Positions 35,147-44,692 of a stretch of 64,000 nt of DNA are shown here, one piece after another. The stretch is from Desulfobulbaceae bacterium. GTDB taxonomy: Bacteria > Desulfobacterota > Desulfobulbia > Desulfobulbales > VMSU01. Where the stretch lies: contig JAQUKQ010000005.1 of NCBI GenBank assembly GCA_028718985.1, forward strand, positions 1 to 64,000. The letters run 5' to 3'. The first letter of the stretch is position 1. Each line of letters opens with the position of its first letter. The notes beneath the pieces are model-generated. The model saw nothing but the letters and a program-made list of their open reading frames with translations, did not search any database and was not told the origin of the DNA. Position numbers and translations under genes: made by a program.

Positions 35147-38100
35147 TTACTGCTGCGTCACAGTGAAGGTCGAAGCCGTATTGTACACCCGTGGGGTGTA
35201 TGTTGTGCCCCCGGGCCTATAATCAAGCTCCATCAACAACCGATAAGTCGCCGGGATCGTACCACTCCCCGTGTAGGTAGGGGCAATGTTAACCGTTGCA
35301 CCAGTCCCTGAGGTCACTACTGAAGAGGTCATGAGGAGAGTCTTATTCCCTGCACTCCCTGCCGGGTTGTACGAGTAGATATTGCATCTCCACTGATCGC
35401 TTGAGTTATAGCCTCGGATCGAGAAACTCGCCGCCGACACCGCCGTAATCGTCTTGGCCGTTGCGTACACCGGGCTATAGGTCTTCAGCAAGGTCACCCA
35501 TGTGCCATTAGTCATGCCAGAGGTTGGTCGATAGCTCCAGCCCGTATTCACTGCGGCACTTCCCAACATGGATCTAACCCCAGGTGCTGTGGACGGCAGA
35601 TCCGCGGTATAGTTAGTACTCCCGTCAATCCCGACTGCTGTCGCTGTGCCTGGGGCAATATAGTAAGTCACATTAACAGGTGTGACCGCAGCAGGCGTGC
35701 CACTGCCAACAGCACCAGTGGAGGCATTACCAACTGCGTCGTAGGCACACACCCGATACGAGTACTGCGTACCGTTGGTAAGACTGGTATGCGTGGTGGT
35801 CAAGGCTGTTCCGAGATAAACGGAAGTGCCAGTCGTACAAGTCGGTGCCGTGGCCCCGGTCAAGAAGCGAACATCATAGGTATTGGTCGTTGCCAAGCCA
35901 CTATTTGCATCCGTCGAGGCAGTCCAAGACAGGCCATTCTGGGCATTGCCAGCCGTCACAGTCACAGTGCCGGTCGTTGGTGGCGTGGCATCAACCGTAA
36001 GCGACACTGCTATGCCTGTCCCCGTGCCTCCCGTCGAGGTGCCACGCATGTTTATGGTCAAAGAACCCGTCAAAGCCGTCGGTGTCGCCGTGCATGTCCA
36101 CGGTGATGCACTTCCACTCAGCGTGCCCGCTACCCAGGTCGTACCGTTTGTGGTGTATTGACAAGCGGTTACTGCTGACTGGGCATCGGTGATGGTCGCC
36201 GTAATCGTAGGAGCAGCTTTGGTGTACGTGCCGCTCGTCGGGGTCACGGTAACGGTGCTGATCGTCGGGGGGGTTGTATCTGTGACAAGATTCGGTGTTC
36301 CGGCGCCATAGGCACCGGTCGAGACGTTGTTGGCCGCATCATAGGCACAGACCCGATACGAATACTGGGTTCCGTTGGTCAGACCAGTGTGCGAAGTAGT
36401 CAAAGCCGTACCAAGGTAAACCGAGGTGCCGGTAAGAGGCGAGCAGGTTGGGGCCGTAACACCGGTCAAGAACCGAACATCATAGGTGTTGGTTGCTCGT
36501 AAGCCGCCAGCATCTGTTGCCGCCGTCCATGCCAGGCTATTTTGTGTATTGCCTGCCGTCACCGTTAAGACGCCGTCTGTCGGAGGCGTTGTATCGGCGA
36601 CTGGCGCCGCTGCGACAATCCGGTATCCGGTTACGTTGAAGCCGTTAGCATTCGAGGTATTAACGTTAAGTGTCGTGCCATTGCCGGGATATCCTGTCAC
36701 CGTTGCTGTACACGACGGAGAAGTACCCGCCATCACCACACTGCTGGTGCCATACACCGCAGTCAAAGTTGAACAACCGCCGGCATTGCTGGTGCTGGCC
36801 ACTACCGCTACCGTAGTGGTCCCAGGCGTGGCACTCAAGACCTGAACATTGTCTGAGGCAGGAGGGGCACCGGTGACCGGGGCAATGCTGGCAAATACCG
36901 GCATCGAACGGGTCGTGGTGTTCAACAGCGTGATCGGCGAATTGGCCACGAACGCCGTAACAGTCGTAGGCACCAAAACCCGGGTAAAGGCTGGAGTGTC
37001 AAAGGCTTTGCTATTAAATGAAACCCTATCCTTGCCGCTTCCATCACATCGATACGATTGCGATCTCCCTGTCACAGAATCAGTAGGTGGAATACCAAAA
37101 TTCGGGGCAAAGATGTTGAATCCACCAATCAGGGACTGTGGAGCCGTAGCGGTTGTGGCATTTTTTGATCTGCCCGCTGCAAAGTGTGCCAAGTCACCAG
37201 AGGTTGTGGTATTGCAGCTCGACCTGGTCTGGAGCTTGCCGGCAGTGGCACTCGCCGCTTGGTTATAGAATGTCCAGGCTGTGGCACCAAAACGACTTGG
37301 GATAGCGTGCCACAAAGAGATCTGTGCTGCAGCCGGAACCTTGGTGCTACCAACCATATGACAACTCAAGCAGATTCCGTAGTTATTGATCCGAGAACCG
37401 GTCATAGGGATCGTGTGCTGTATGCTCCGCGTCCAGTCAGCCTTGAAGTCTGCGTAAGAGGCCCGCGTATATTTGGTCACCGTCATATTGGTGCCAGTAA
37501 AGGCCACATGACAATCGATACAGGCCATCTGCGTTGGACGAGCCTGGGTCAAGCCGGCAAGAGTCCCATTATCACCAGGTGCGGTTGTACTCCAACTTGG
37601 TCTTGGATCGGCATGACAGAATTCGCATTGTCCAACACTGGCCCTAGGGCTGGCATGATGAATGATTGCCCTGGTTGCTGAAGTCGGTGTCGTGGTCGCC
37701 ACCGTATGGCAAACATAACAGGCGCCGCCACCATTCGTACCGCCAATGGTACCGCCGTTCGGCAACGTGCCAGTGCCGTTGACACCTTTTTTATTAGTGA
37801 AGTTTACCAGAATGCCACGGTAATTGGCATCAAAGGCATGGCAGGTTCGGCAAGAGTCATGAATTGCGCCATCGGTAAGCGACACCGGCATGCCGGTCGT
37901 CGAACCAAAGGTGCCGGTGTGACAAGTTGTGCAGGCTGTGGTGGTCTGGACGGTGGCACTGTGGTTCGGCAAGGCATTGAGATCTGCTGTGCTACTTGTG
38001 TGGCAGTGGACGCAATCGTTGTTTGCCGCATATTGTGAACGGTGATGGATATAGGTGATTGAATAGGTCGTTGCAGGGTGACAGGTCAGGCACGTAATCC

Positions 38101-41100
38101 CCGTATGCGGTGCCGCACCAACCCCTAGCAGGGCATTACCATTGGCATTGGCACCAACCTTGGTCGTTCCGGTACCACCGCTTGCCGAGGTATGGCAGAG
38201 GAGGCAATTATTCTTGTGGATACCAACGACCACCCCGCTAGCCGGCACAGTGTGACAAACCGTACAAACCGCATCAGTCGTGGCGAAATGGGTGGCATCA
38301 TGACCGCCATGCGTAGCAGGCGTCTTCTTACTCCAATGACAGGCCAGGCAGGCCGTTGGGTTCGTATTGGCCGCAATAACATTCTGCACCGTCTCAGTTG
38401 GCACACTGGGGTTGCCAGTCAAACGGGTGGCATTGTGGCATAGGGCACAGTCACTCTTATGCTCGATGAAAATGGATGCCCAAGTGCTGAGGTTGGCTCC
38501 AGCGTCATTATGGCACGCACTACAGCTCGTACCGGGCGCGGCTTGGGCAAGATCTGTAGCCTGTAACGACACTAAATGAGGCGTGTGAGTATGAACAGAG
38601 AAAGCGGTATAGGTGGTGTGGCAGGTAACACACTCACCACCTGCGGCATGACCGATAGCGCTCCCCTTCAGTGCGCCATTGGTCGCCGTATTGTGACAGG
38701 TCTGACAGGTATTCGTCGCATGAACCTGACCGATGGCCACAAACGGAGCCGTCGTCGCGCTATGACAAGCAGTACAATTGGCAGTTGGCGGTGTAGCGGC
38801 TACGTTCACTTTCACTGAGTTGATATGACTGTGAATATGACTGTTGAAATAGGTTGTATGGCAAGTCTGACAGCTCTCGCCAGCCACCTTGCCAATAGCA
38901 CTGCCAATCCGCAGGAAAGTAGTCGCACTGTGACAGGTTGTGCAACCCAACGGAGCGTGGGTCTGACCCGTCAAAACATACGGAGCCGTGGTCGCGGTCG
39001 TATGACAGCTGATACACAGCGGCACCGTTACCATGCTGTGAGTATGGACATGGGCATTGGGATAGGTCGTATGACAGGTCGAACACGTCGCACCTACCGT
39101 CTGCCCAACAGCGTGACCGATCAAGGCCCCAGTGGTCGCACTGTGACACGTTGCACAGCCAAGAATGGCATGGGCCTGTCCACCCGTCACGTACGGAGCT
39201 GCGGAGGCAGTGTGACAGTTGAGACACTTTGCAATGGTCCCCATGCTATGGCTGTGCGCATGATTGGGGAAGTAAGTGGCGTGGCAGGCCGTACAGTTAC
39301 CGCCAGGGGACGCCATGGTCGGGGCCTTTCCATACGCAGCCTTCAGTGGTCCAAGGTTGGTATGACACGTGGTGCAGGCATCATGAACCTTGTTGCCGGG
39401 GGTTGCATCGACTGGCACTCCCGTTGCGTTACCAGCTGTTGCCGTATGACACGTGGTACATTTCGTGTCTATCGCTACCGAGCTGGCATGATTCCCCTGG
39501 TGGCTGGCCACATTATGACAAGTCAGGGTACAGTTGCCACTCACAGCATTAGGCGTGCTATGGTGGATGAAGCCCTTAGGATAGAGGATCGTGTCGTGAC
39601 AGACCGTACACACTGCAGTCTTTGAGGTGCCCGCCAAGATGGCATTGCCATCGGTGCCAGCCTTCCGTGCACCACCACCGGCAGCATTGACGTGACAGAG
39701 AGAGCACGTATTATGGTGGATGTTCAGAACTACGTCGGTATTAACGCCGGAGTTATGACAACCGGTAGCCCCACAGCTACTCTGCGTCCCGGTGTCCCAG
39801 GCAAAATCAGTTGCCGCATGTCCACCGTGCGTGGCAGGTGTCTTCTTGTTCCAGTGACAGGCCAAACAGCCGACCTGGACCTGGGCATTGATAATATCCT
39901 CTACCGTCTCAGTTGGCGCTGTTGGATTGCCGGTCAATCGTGTTGCACTATGACAGGTAGAGCACAAACCTCTATGCAACGTGGCGATATCGCTCCATGC
40001 CGTCACCGTGTGACAGTCAGAACACTGTGTTCCAGGAGCCGCCTGGGCCAAGTCAGTCGCCGTAATAGCCACCTTATGGGCAACAGAGCTATGACCAGTG
40101 GCATAAGCGGTATGGCAGGTGACACACTCTCCACCGGAGAGGTGTCCTGCAGCACTGCCAATTAACGAACCATTCAAGGTACTATGACAGGTGTTGCAAC
40201 CAAGGGTGGCATGCGTCTGACCCACAGCAACGAATGGTGAGGTAATGGCTGTATCATGGCAGGTTGCCGTACAGTTGACCGCCTCTGGAGTGATTGCCGT
40301 ATTCTTCTTCACCGAATTGCTATGATCATGACCATGGGCACCGAAGTAGGCAGCGTGACAGGTTTGACAACTTGCACCAGCCGTCTTTCCGGCAGCACTG
40401 CCAATCCGCAGACCAGTGACGGCACTGTGGCAGGTTTGGCACCCAAGGCGGGCATGGGTCTTCTTGCCAGTGACCACATTGGTCATATACGGTGCAGCAG
40501 TATCCGTATGGCAACTGATACAGAGGGCCACCGTGTTCATGACATGACTACGGGTGTGACCGTTGAAGTAGGTGGCATGACAGATGTTGCAGTCAGCCCC
40601 TGATGTCTTGCCAACGGCAGAACCAATCAAGACGCCAGTTAAAGCGCTGTGGCAAGTCTGGCAGGCAAGAGTGGCATGTGCCTGACCGGTTGTGGCAAAA
40701 GGTGCAGCAGCTGCCACATGGCAGTTGAGGCAAAGGGCCACGGTATTCATGCTGTGGCTTCGCAAATGGTTAGAGAAATAGTTTCCATGACATGCCGAAC
40801 AGTTGCCACCAGGCGACGCCATGGACATCGCGGTTCCGTATGCGGCCTGCAGTGATCCGTTCACCTTATGACAAGTCGTGCAGGCATCATGAACCTTATT
40901 GCCTGGCGCCCCATCTACCGGAACTCCCGCCTCTGTACCAGCCGTTGCGGTATGACAAGAGGAACATTTGCTGTCGCTTGCGACAAAAGAAGTATGGTTG
41001 CCGCCATGGGGCGCCCCAATGTGACAGAACGTACAATCTCCAGAAGTAGCGTGCGCAGTGCTATGATGTATCGCCCCTGTAGGATAGGTCGTGAGGCTAT

Positions 41101-43972
41101 GGCAGTCGGTACAGGTACTGGTCACCGTCGCGCCCAAGGCAGAACCCTTAACTCCGGCTTTCCGGGTGTAGTTGCCAGTACCAGGGCTGACATGGCAAAG
41201 GGTGCATTTGCTCTGATGAATGTCAATGACCACAGACTTGCTGTTCGGTCCGTGACAATCAACACAGGTACCTGACCAACCGAAAGTCGTGGCATCATGG
41301 GCGCCATGAGTTGCCGGTGCCGTCTTATTACGGTGACAAGAGAGACAAGAGGTCGGATTGCCTCTGGCTGCGATGATATTTGCCACCGTCTCAGTCGGAG
41401 CATTGGCATTACCCGTCAAACGGGTTGCGCTGTGACAGGTCGAACACGCATTCAGATGGAGAGCCAAGATATTGCTCCACGTGTTCACCGTATGACAGTT
41501 CGAACAAGGCTGCAAGTCATCCTGTCCAAGATCCGCTGGCTGAATTGCCACCGTATGGGTATGACTGTGCCGAGCAAAATACCCCGGGCCATGGCAAGCC
41601 GAGCACTCTCCGCCCCCATCGTTAGGTTGGTTCACCCCATTGACCAAGTCACCGTTTGGCATGGCCACCACGTAGGGCAGGCCAACGGCGGCAACCGTTC
41701 GCAACTCACCGTTACCCGCCACATCATGGCAGGCAGCACAATCACGATGCAATTTAGGATCAGTCGTACTGATCTGAATGCCAAAGCCTGGACCAGGCAT
41801 TCCGGCTGTCGCACTATGACAACTATCCGTGCAGCCTTCGGTGCTAAGCTTCACAACATTCGTGTGATCAGGATGTTTGTGATCCTTAAACAGATGGATG
41901 GCATGACAATCAGTACAAACAACCGGGGCACCCTTACCAAGAGGGGTCACCATCTGACTGACAATGCCACGGGTCAGGTCGGCAACCTTCACTAGGCCAA
42001 TAGTGAAGTCGCCAATAATGCCCTTACTGATCGTGTGGCATGTAGTACAGGCCTCATGCACCATTGGATCGTTCGGATCGGTGGTCGCGCCATTATTCAA
42101 ACCGACCTGCCGATAGTGGCACCAGTTACACTGTGGCGTATTGCCAACCGTATTCGTGTGGTTATGATTCAGATGCACAATACCAGGATCAGGCCCATGG
42201 CAACTAAAACAAGTTACAGGCAGATCCAGGTCCGGCTTACTGCCAGTACCATGCCCTGGCATATAGCCCGGAACCATGTGTCCTGGATTAGTCACCTGCA
42301 CAGTATTCTTTAGGGTGCCATCATTTTTGTGACAGACCGTACAACTATCATGAACCCGGGGGTTATCGACTCCAGGGCCATCGATAATAGCGCCGGTAGT
42401 GGTCCCGTGGGTCGAGTAATCAGTATTGGTGGAGGTATCCAGATGATGACATATCTCGCAACCATTAACCTTATTGGGTAGCGTCCCAGAGGTAACGGCC
42501 AAGACAATTTTGCTTGAATGGTCTGCCGCCTTAGTAAACGGCGTAGCGGCCATGCTGGCACTCTTGTGGCAATGAGTACAGTCACCGCTGGCGGCATAAT
42601 TGCCGATCGTGGCGATATGGTGAATTTGTGGCAGGGTGTTTTCGATATTGGACTTGGTGGATTTATCATGGCAGGTGGCGCAAGTAGCAGTTATGGTGGC
42701 CCCACTAGGGTCACCGTCAACTCCATTCAAGTTACTCACAGCGTTTACGCCAGTACTGCCAGCTACACGGAGAGCACCACCGCCTCCCGCATCGACGTGA
42801 CAGAGTACGCATTTATTACCATGGATGCCAGAAATAATTGCCTTGGTGCTATCGTGGCAAGTTGCACAGTTGATACTCACCACGTTGCCATCCGCCTTGA
42901 TGTAGCTGATCGGCGCCCAACCAAAATCCGTATCCGAGTGACCAGCCCCTTTGAAACCTGCCAGATGCGTGTGACAAGAGGTACAGGTCGAATTACCACC
43001 GAAAGTTGTATCTCCGACATAAACAGCATGGCTATCAGCGCCTGCCATGGGAGCACCAGTGTTTCTGAAGCGTGGCGAAAATGCAGGATCATTGCCGGTC
43101 GTCAGTGTATGGCAAACCTGACAAATGCCGTTTGGGGAGGTATTGACCGTATCCACAAAACCTCCGATCGGGGTAACAAACTTAACCTCACGGGATTCCC
43201 CAGTATACGGCACCTTCACAGATTTCTTGATTAACTGTCCATAGCTGAGCCCAAAGGTATCGGCAGTTGAAGAGTTGACCGGTAAAGGCCCTGACCCATC
43301 AGGATCAGTGTTCGGGACTACCAACGCTGCACTAAGTTTCCCCTTCACGACAATTTCAGTGGGAGAAGCTGAAAGTACCGTATATGTATTGGCATTGTCT
43401 GTTGTGTCCTGAGACAAAATGAGGCCTCGGTCGGCAACGCCAGTTTTCTTGGTCCAATTGTTGATGGGCCAATTAATGGCGTCCTCTTTAGTCAAGGCAG
43501 ACTGAATCGCTATAGTCGTCTGATCATAGACCGTACCATTGATAGTCACCGTGCCCAGTGTTATGCCGTTATTGGGTTTTGTGCGATCGATTTTCCCAAC
43601 AACGAGGAAGGCATCTGCACCCCATTCAAGTTGGCGCTGATAATGGGGGTCGTGGCAATCCGTACAGCCCACACCCCAACCACCTGTGCCATGGTAATTG
43701 TTGTCTGAACCTATTATTGATGAGGAATGGGTTTTGACGGCAAGAGATGACCCCGTCCCGTGGCAAGTCATGCAGACGGTATTAACTACTGTGGCATGAG
43801 TCGGCGACAGGCTCTGAGTGCTTGGCGAATACATCCACCATAATGAATAACTGTGACAGGTCGTGCAGGTTATTTTGTTTGTTTCATTGTGCGGCGCATC
43901 AGTTACAGATGCGTGCGCCGTCGCTGTCATCAGTAACACCACGATACACCACAGCAAGTTTAATCTCCTCAT
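35147..43972 (-). CDS. Giant secreted 69-heme cytochrome c with Ig/fibronectin-like tail
   Basis: 2941 residues. A Sec signal peptide (residues 1 to about 21, ending ATAHA) directs export. From residue 36 to about 2205 I count 69 heme-attachment motifs: 65 CxxCH, three CxxxCH (CTDSCH, CTATCH, CTLTCH) and one CxxxxCH (CGATGCH), roughly one per 31 residues, with many extra His available as sixth ligands. Most of this region is tandem copies of a 19-heme unit. The last 735 residues carry no heme motif and hold two fibronectin type III-like domains (LTVTAGNTQNSLAW and TVTAGNAQNGLSW), an Ig-like domain between them and a final beta-rich domain. ATG 43972 has GGGAG seven bases upstream. Such proteins conduct electrons outside the cell, for example to minerals, electrodes or partner cells. 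No porin or other cytochrome is beside it. The electron acceptor is unknown. Confidence 0.93.
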   Translation of the reverse strand: MRRLNLLWCIVVLLMTATAHASVTDAPHNETNKITCTTCHSYSLWWMYSPSTQSLSPTHATVVNTVCMTCHGTGSSLAVKTHSSSIIGSDNNYHGTGGWGVGCTDCHDPHYQRQLEWGADAFLVVGKIDRTKPNNGITLGTVTINGTVYDQTTIAIQSALTKEDAINWPINNWTKKTGVADRGLILSQDTTDNANTYTVLSASPTEIVVKGKLSAALVVPNTDPDGSGPLPVNSSTADTFGLSYGQLIKKSVKVPYTGESREVKFVTPIGGFVDTVNTSPNGICQVCHTLTTGNDPAFSPRFRNTGAPMAGADSHAVYVGDTTFGGNSTCTSCHTHLAGFKGAGHSDTDFGWAPISYIKADGNVVSINCATCHDSTKAIISGIHGNKCVLCHVDAGGGGALRVAGSTGVNAVSNLNGVDGDPSGATITATCATCHDKSTKSNIENTLPQIHHIATIGNYAASGDCTHCHKSASMAATPFTKAADHSSKIVLAVTSGTLPNKVNGCEICHHLDTSTNTDYSTHGTTTGAIIDGPGVDNPRVHDSCTVCHKNDGTLKNTVQVTNPGHMVPGYMPGHGTGSKPDLDLPVTCFSCHGPDPGIVHLNHNHTNTVGNTPQCNWCHYRQVGLNNGATTDPNDPMVHEACTTCHTISKGIIGDFTIGLVKVADLTRGIVSQMVTPLGKGAPVVCTDCHAIHLFKDHKHPDHTNVVKLSTEGCTDSCHSATAGMPGPGFGIQISTTDPKLHRDCAACHDVAGNGELRTVAAVGLPYVVAMPNGDLVNGVNQPNDGGGECSACHGPGYFARHSHTHTVAIQPADLGQDDLQPCSNCHTVNTWSNILALHLNACSTCHSATRLTGNANAPTETVANIIAARGNPTSCLSCHRNKTAPATHGAHDATTFGWSGTCVDCHGPNSKSVVIDIHQSKCTLCHVSPGTGNYTRKAGVKGSALGATVTSTCTDCHSLTTYPTGAIHHSTAHATSGDCTFCHIGAPHGGNHTSFVASDSKCSSCHTATAGTEAGVPVDGAPGNKVHDACTTCHKVNGSLQAAYGTAMSMASPGGNCSACHGNYFSNHLRSHSMNTVALCLNCHVAAAAPFATTGQAHATLACQTCHSALTGVLIGSAVGKTSGADCNICHATYFNGHTRSHVMNTVALCISCHTDTAAPYMTNVVTGKKTHARLGCQTCHSAVTGLRIGSAAGKTAGASCQTCHAAYFGAHGHDHSNSVKKNTAITPEAVNCTATCHDTAITSPFVAVGQTHATLGCNTCHSTLNGSLIGSAAGHLSGGECVTCHTAYATGHSSVAHKVAITATDLAQAAPGTQCSDCHTVTAWSDIATLHRGLCSTCHSATRLTGNPTAPTETVEDIINAQVQVGCLACHWNKKTPATHGGHAATDFAWDTGTQSSCGATGCHNSGVNTDVVLNIHHNTCSLCHVNAAGGGARKAGTDGNAILAGTSKTAVCTVCHDTILYPKGFIHHSTPNAVSGNCTLTCHNVASHQGNHASSVAIDTKCTTCHTATAGNATGVPVDATPGNKVHDACTTCHTNLGPLKAAYGKAPTMASPGGNCTACHATYFPNHAHSHSMGTIAKCLNCHTASAAPYVTGGQAHAILGCATCHSATTGALIGHAVGQTVGATCSTCHTTYPNAHVHTHSMVTVPLCISCHTTATTAPYVLTGQTHAPLGCTTCHSATTFLRIGSAIGKVAGESCQTCHTTYFNSHIHSHINSVKVNVAATPPTANCTACHSATTAPFVAIGQVHATNTCQTCHNTATNGALKGSAIGHAAGGECVTCHTTYTAFSVHTHTPHLVSLQATDLAQAAPGTSCSACHNDAGANLSTWASIFIEHKSDCALCHNATRLTGNPSVPTETVQNVIAANTNPTACLACHWSKKTPATHGGHDATHFATTDAVCTVCHTVPASGVVVGIHKNNCLLCHTSASGGTGTTKVGANANGNALLGVGAAPHTGITCLTCHPATTYSITYIHHRSQYAANNDCVHCHTSSTADLNALPNHSATVQTTTACTTCHTGTFGSTTGMPVSLTDGAIHDSCRTCHAFDANYRGILVNFTNKKGVNGTGTLPNGGTIGGTNGGGACYVCHTVATTTPTSATRAIIHHASPRASVGQCEFCHADPRPSWSTTAPGDNGTLAGLTQARPTQMACIDCHVAFTGTNMTVTKYTRASYADFKADWTRSIQHTIPMTGSRINNYGICLSCHMVGSTKVPAAAQISLWHAIPSRFGATAWTFYNQAASATAGKLQTRSSCNTTTSGDLAHFAAGRSKNATTATAPQSLIGGFNIFAPNFGIPPTDSVTGRSQSYRCDGSGKDRVSFNSKAFDTPAFTRVLVPTTVTAFVANSPITLLNTTTRSMPVFASIAPVTGAPPASDNVQVLSATPGTTTVAVVASTSNAGGCSTLTAVYGTSSVVMAGTSPSCTATVTGYPGNGTTLNVNTSNANGFNVTGYRIVAAAPVADTTPPTDGVLTVTAGNTQNSLAWTAATDAGGLRATNTYDVRFLTGVTAPTCSPLTGTSVYLGTALTTSHTGLTNGTQYSYRVCAYDAANNVSTGAYGAGTPNLVTDTTPPTISTVTVTPTSGTYTKAAPTITATITDAQSAVTACQYTTNGTTWVAGTLSGSASPWTCTATPTALTGSLTINMRGTSTGGTGTGIAVSLTVDATPPTTGTVTVTAGNAQNGLSWTASTDANSGLATTNTYDVRFLTGATAPTCTTGTSVYLGTALTTTHTSLTNGTQYSYRVCAYDAVGNASTGAVGSGTPAAVTPVNVTYYIAPGTATAVGIDGSTNYTADLPSTAPGVRSMLGSAAVNTGWSYRPTSGMTNGTWVTLLKTYSPVYATAKTITAVSAASFSIRGYNSSDQWRCNIYSYNPAGSAGNKTLLMTSSVVTSGTGATVNIAPTYTGSGTIPATYRLLMELDYRPGGTTYTPRVYNTASTFTVTQQ
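35690..36600 (-). repeat. Duplicated fibronectin-like domains in the cytochrome tail
   Basis: Two segments about 600 bases apart (near 36300-36600 and 35690-35990) encode almost the same domain, both with TNTYDVRFLTG and NGTQYSYRVCAYDA. A different Ig-like domain lies between them. This is a direct repeat at DNA level within the gene. Confidence 0.75.
38450..39964 (-). repeat. Second copy (B) of the 19-heme unit
   Basis: Starts at the CSTCH before SATRLTGN (39964) and runs 1515 bases (505 residues) to the next ATRLTGN copy. It holds motifs 39-57 in the same order as copy A, including CxxxxCH at motif 41 and CxxxCH at motif 44. A partial third copy follows from 38449, matches through about motif 65 and then diverges. 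Confidence 0.8.
39965..41446 (-). repeat. First copy (A) of the 19-heme unit
   Basis: Starts at the CSTCH before SATRLTGN (41446) and runs 1482 bases (494 residues). It holds motifs 20-38. Inside it, a three-heme block with GQAHATL, IGSAxGK and NTVALC repeats three times. The N-terminal region (motifs 6-19) is a more divergent relative of the same unit. Confidence 0.8.
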
Positions 43973-44422
43973 CGCAAATCTCCCATTTTTAACTTATTTA
44001 GTTAACATCTGGCTCCATACCATTTATTGTCTTGCTATTTGCGTAACCGTTCAGCAGCACCACATCTGCTTTGTCATCGGCCTGCTCATGTGCTGCTTAA
44101 CCATCACACTTCGCAGGCCTTTTCCGTGCACCTATGGCTCTGCCGACGGTTATAATTCTGAAGTTGAGCCACGTTTTTCCGTTCCTGGTGAACGATTACC
44201 TGTTTACTGCGTTCCTCTCTTTAGCGGTTAAACCGTCGGCCTGACGACATTGACACTCCCCAAGAAGATCACCGAGTACTGAATGCATTCACACCACGCC
44301 CCTGTCGAGCATGCGTGAAATTCCCCCAGCATCTTGAGGGAAACCACCCACAGTGATTCTATCACTCAATGAAAATTAAGGTTTTCCATTCCAATAAAGA
44401 ACATGAAAACTGAATAAAAATC

Positions 44423-44437
44423 ATTCAAGTATTGAAT
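44423..44437. promoter_or_regulatory. Small inverted repeat upstream of cytochrome and kinase genes
   Basis: ATTCAA (44423-44428), spacer GTA, TTGAAT (44432-44437). It lies nine bases before the larger repeat at 44446. It may be an operator half-site or a chance palindrome in AT-rich DNA. Confidence 0.35.
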
Positions 44438-44445
44438 ATGATGGG

Positions 44446-44468
44446 CTGTAATGATAAATTCATTACAG
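44446..44468. promoter_or_regulatory. Operator-like inverted repeat in the divergent region
   Basis: CTGTAATGA (44446-44454), spacer TAAAT, TCATTACAG (44460-44468), a perfect 9-bp repeat. The centre-to-centre spacing of the arms is 14 bp. It is a good candidate for a dimeric regulator between the cytochrome gene and the kinase gene. Confidence 0.55.
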
Positions 44469-44692
44469 TTGATTATTATTGCATGAATAAAGATTGTTCC
44501 TTATTTGCCTGTTTTATAAGCAAAAATAAAGCAATCAAATATGAATGTATTGTGAAGGTGCCAGAGATAGGGGAATGCAGGAATTAAGAAAAGATAATGA
44601 AGTAATATTGGATATGATTATTGATAAATTGTGAATAAATTAAGAATCAAAGACTTGTTCTCTCTTAAAAATTAGAAAATTACCGCAAAAAG

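Larger units (their letters stand above)
43973..44692. other. 720-base AT-rich intergenic region with two inverted repeats
   Basis: No credible gene. The stretch becomes very AT-rich from 44340 on. It holds CTGTAATGA-TAAAT-TCATTACAG and ATTCAA-GTA-TTGAAT, listed separately. It separates the cytochrome gene from the divergent kinase gene, so promoters and operators for both are expected here. Confidence 0.6.

Noticed and set aside
37184-41995. Many plus-strand frames of 100-270 codons opposite the cytochrome gene
   Set aside because: They arise from the biased codons and repeated DNA of the cytochrome gene, share no motifs and lack translation starts. They are shadows.
35700-42400. Periodic short repeats resembling a CRISPR or satellite array
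   Set aside because: The repeats are coding (CxxCH blocks) with unequal spacing and no identical spacer-flanking repeat.
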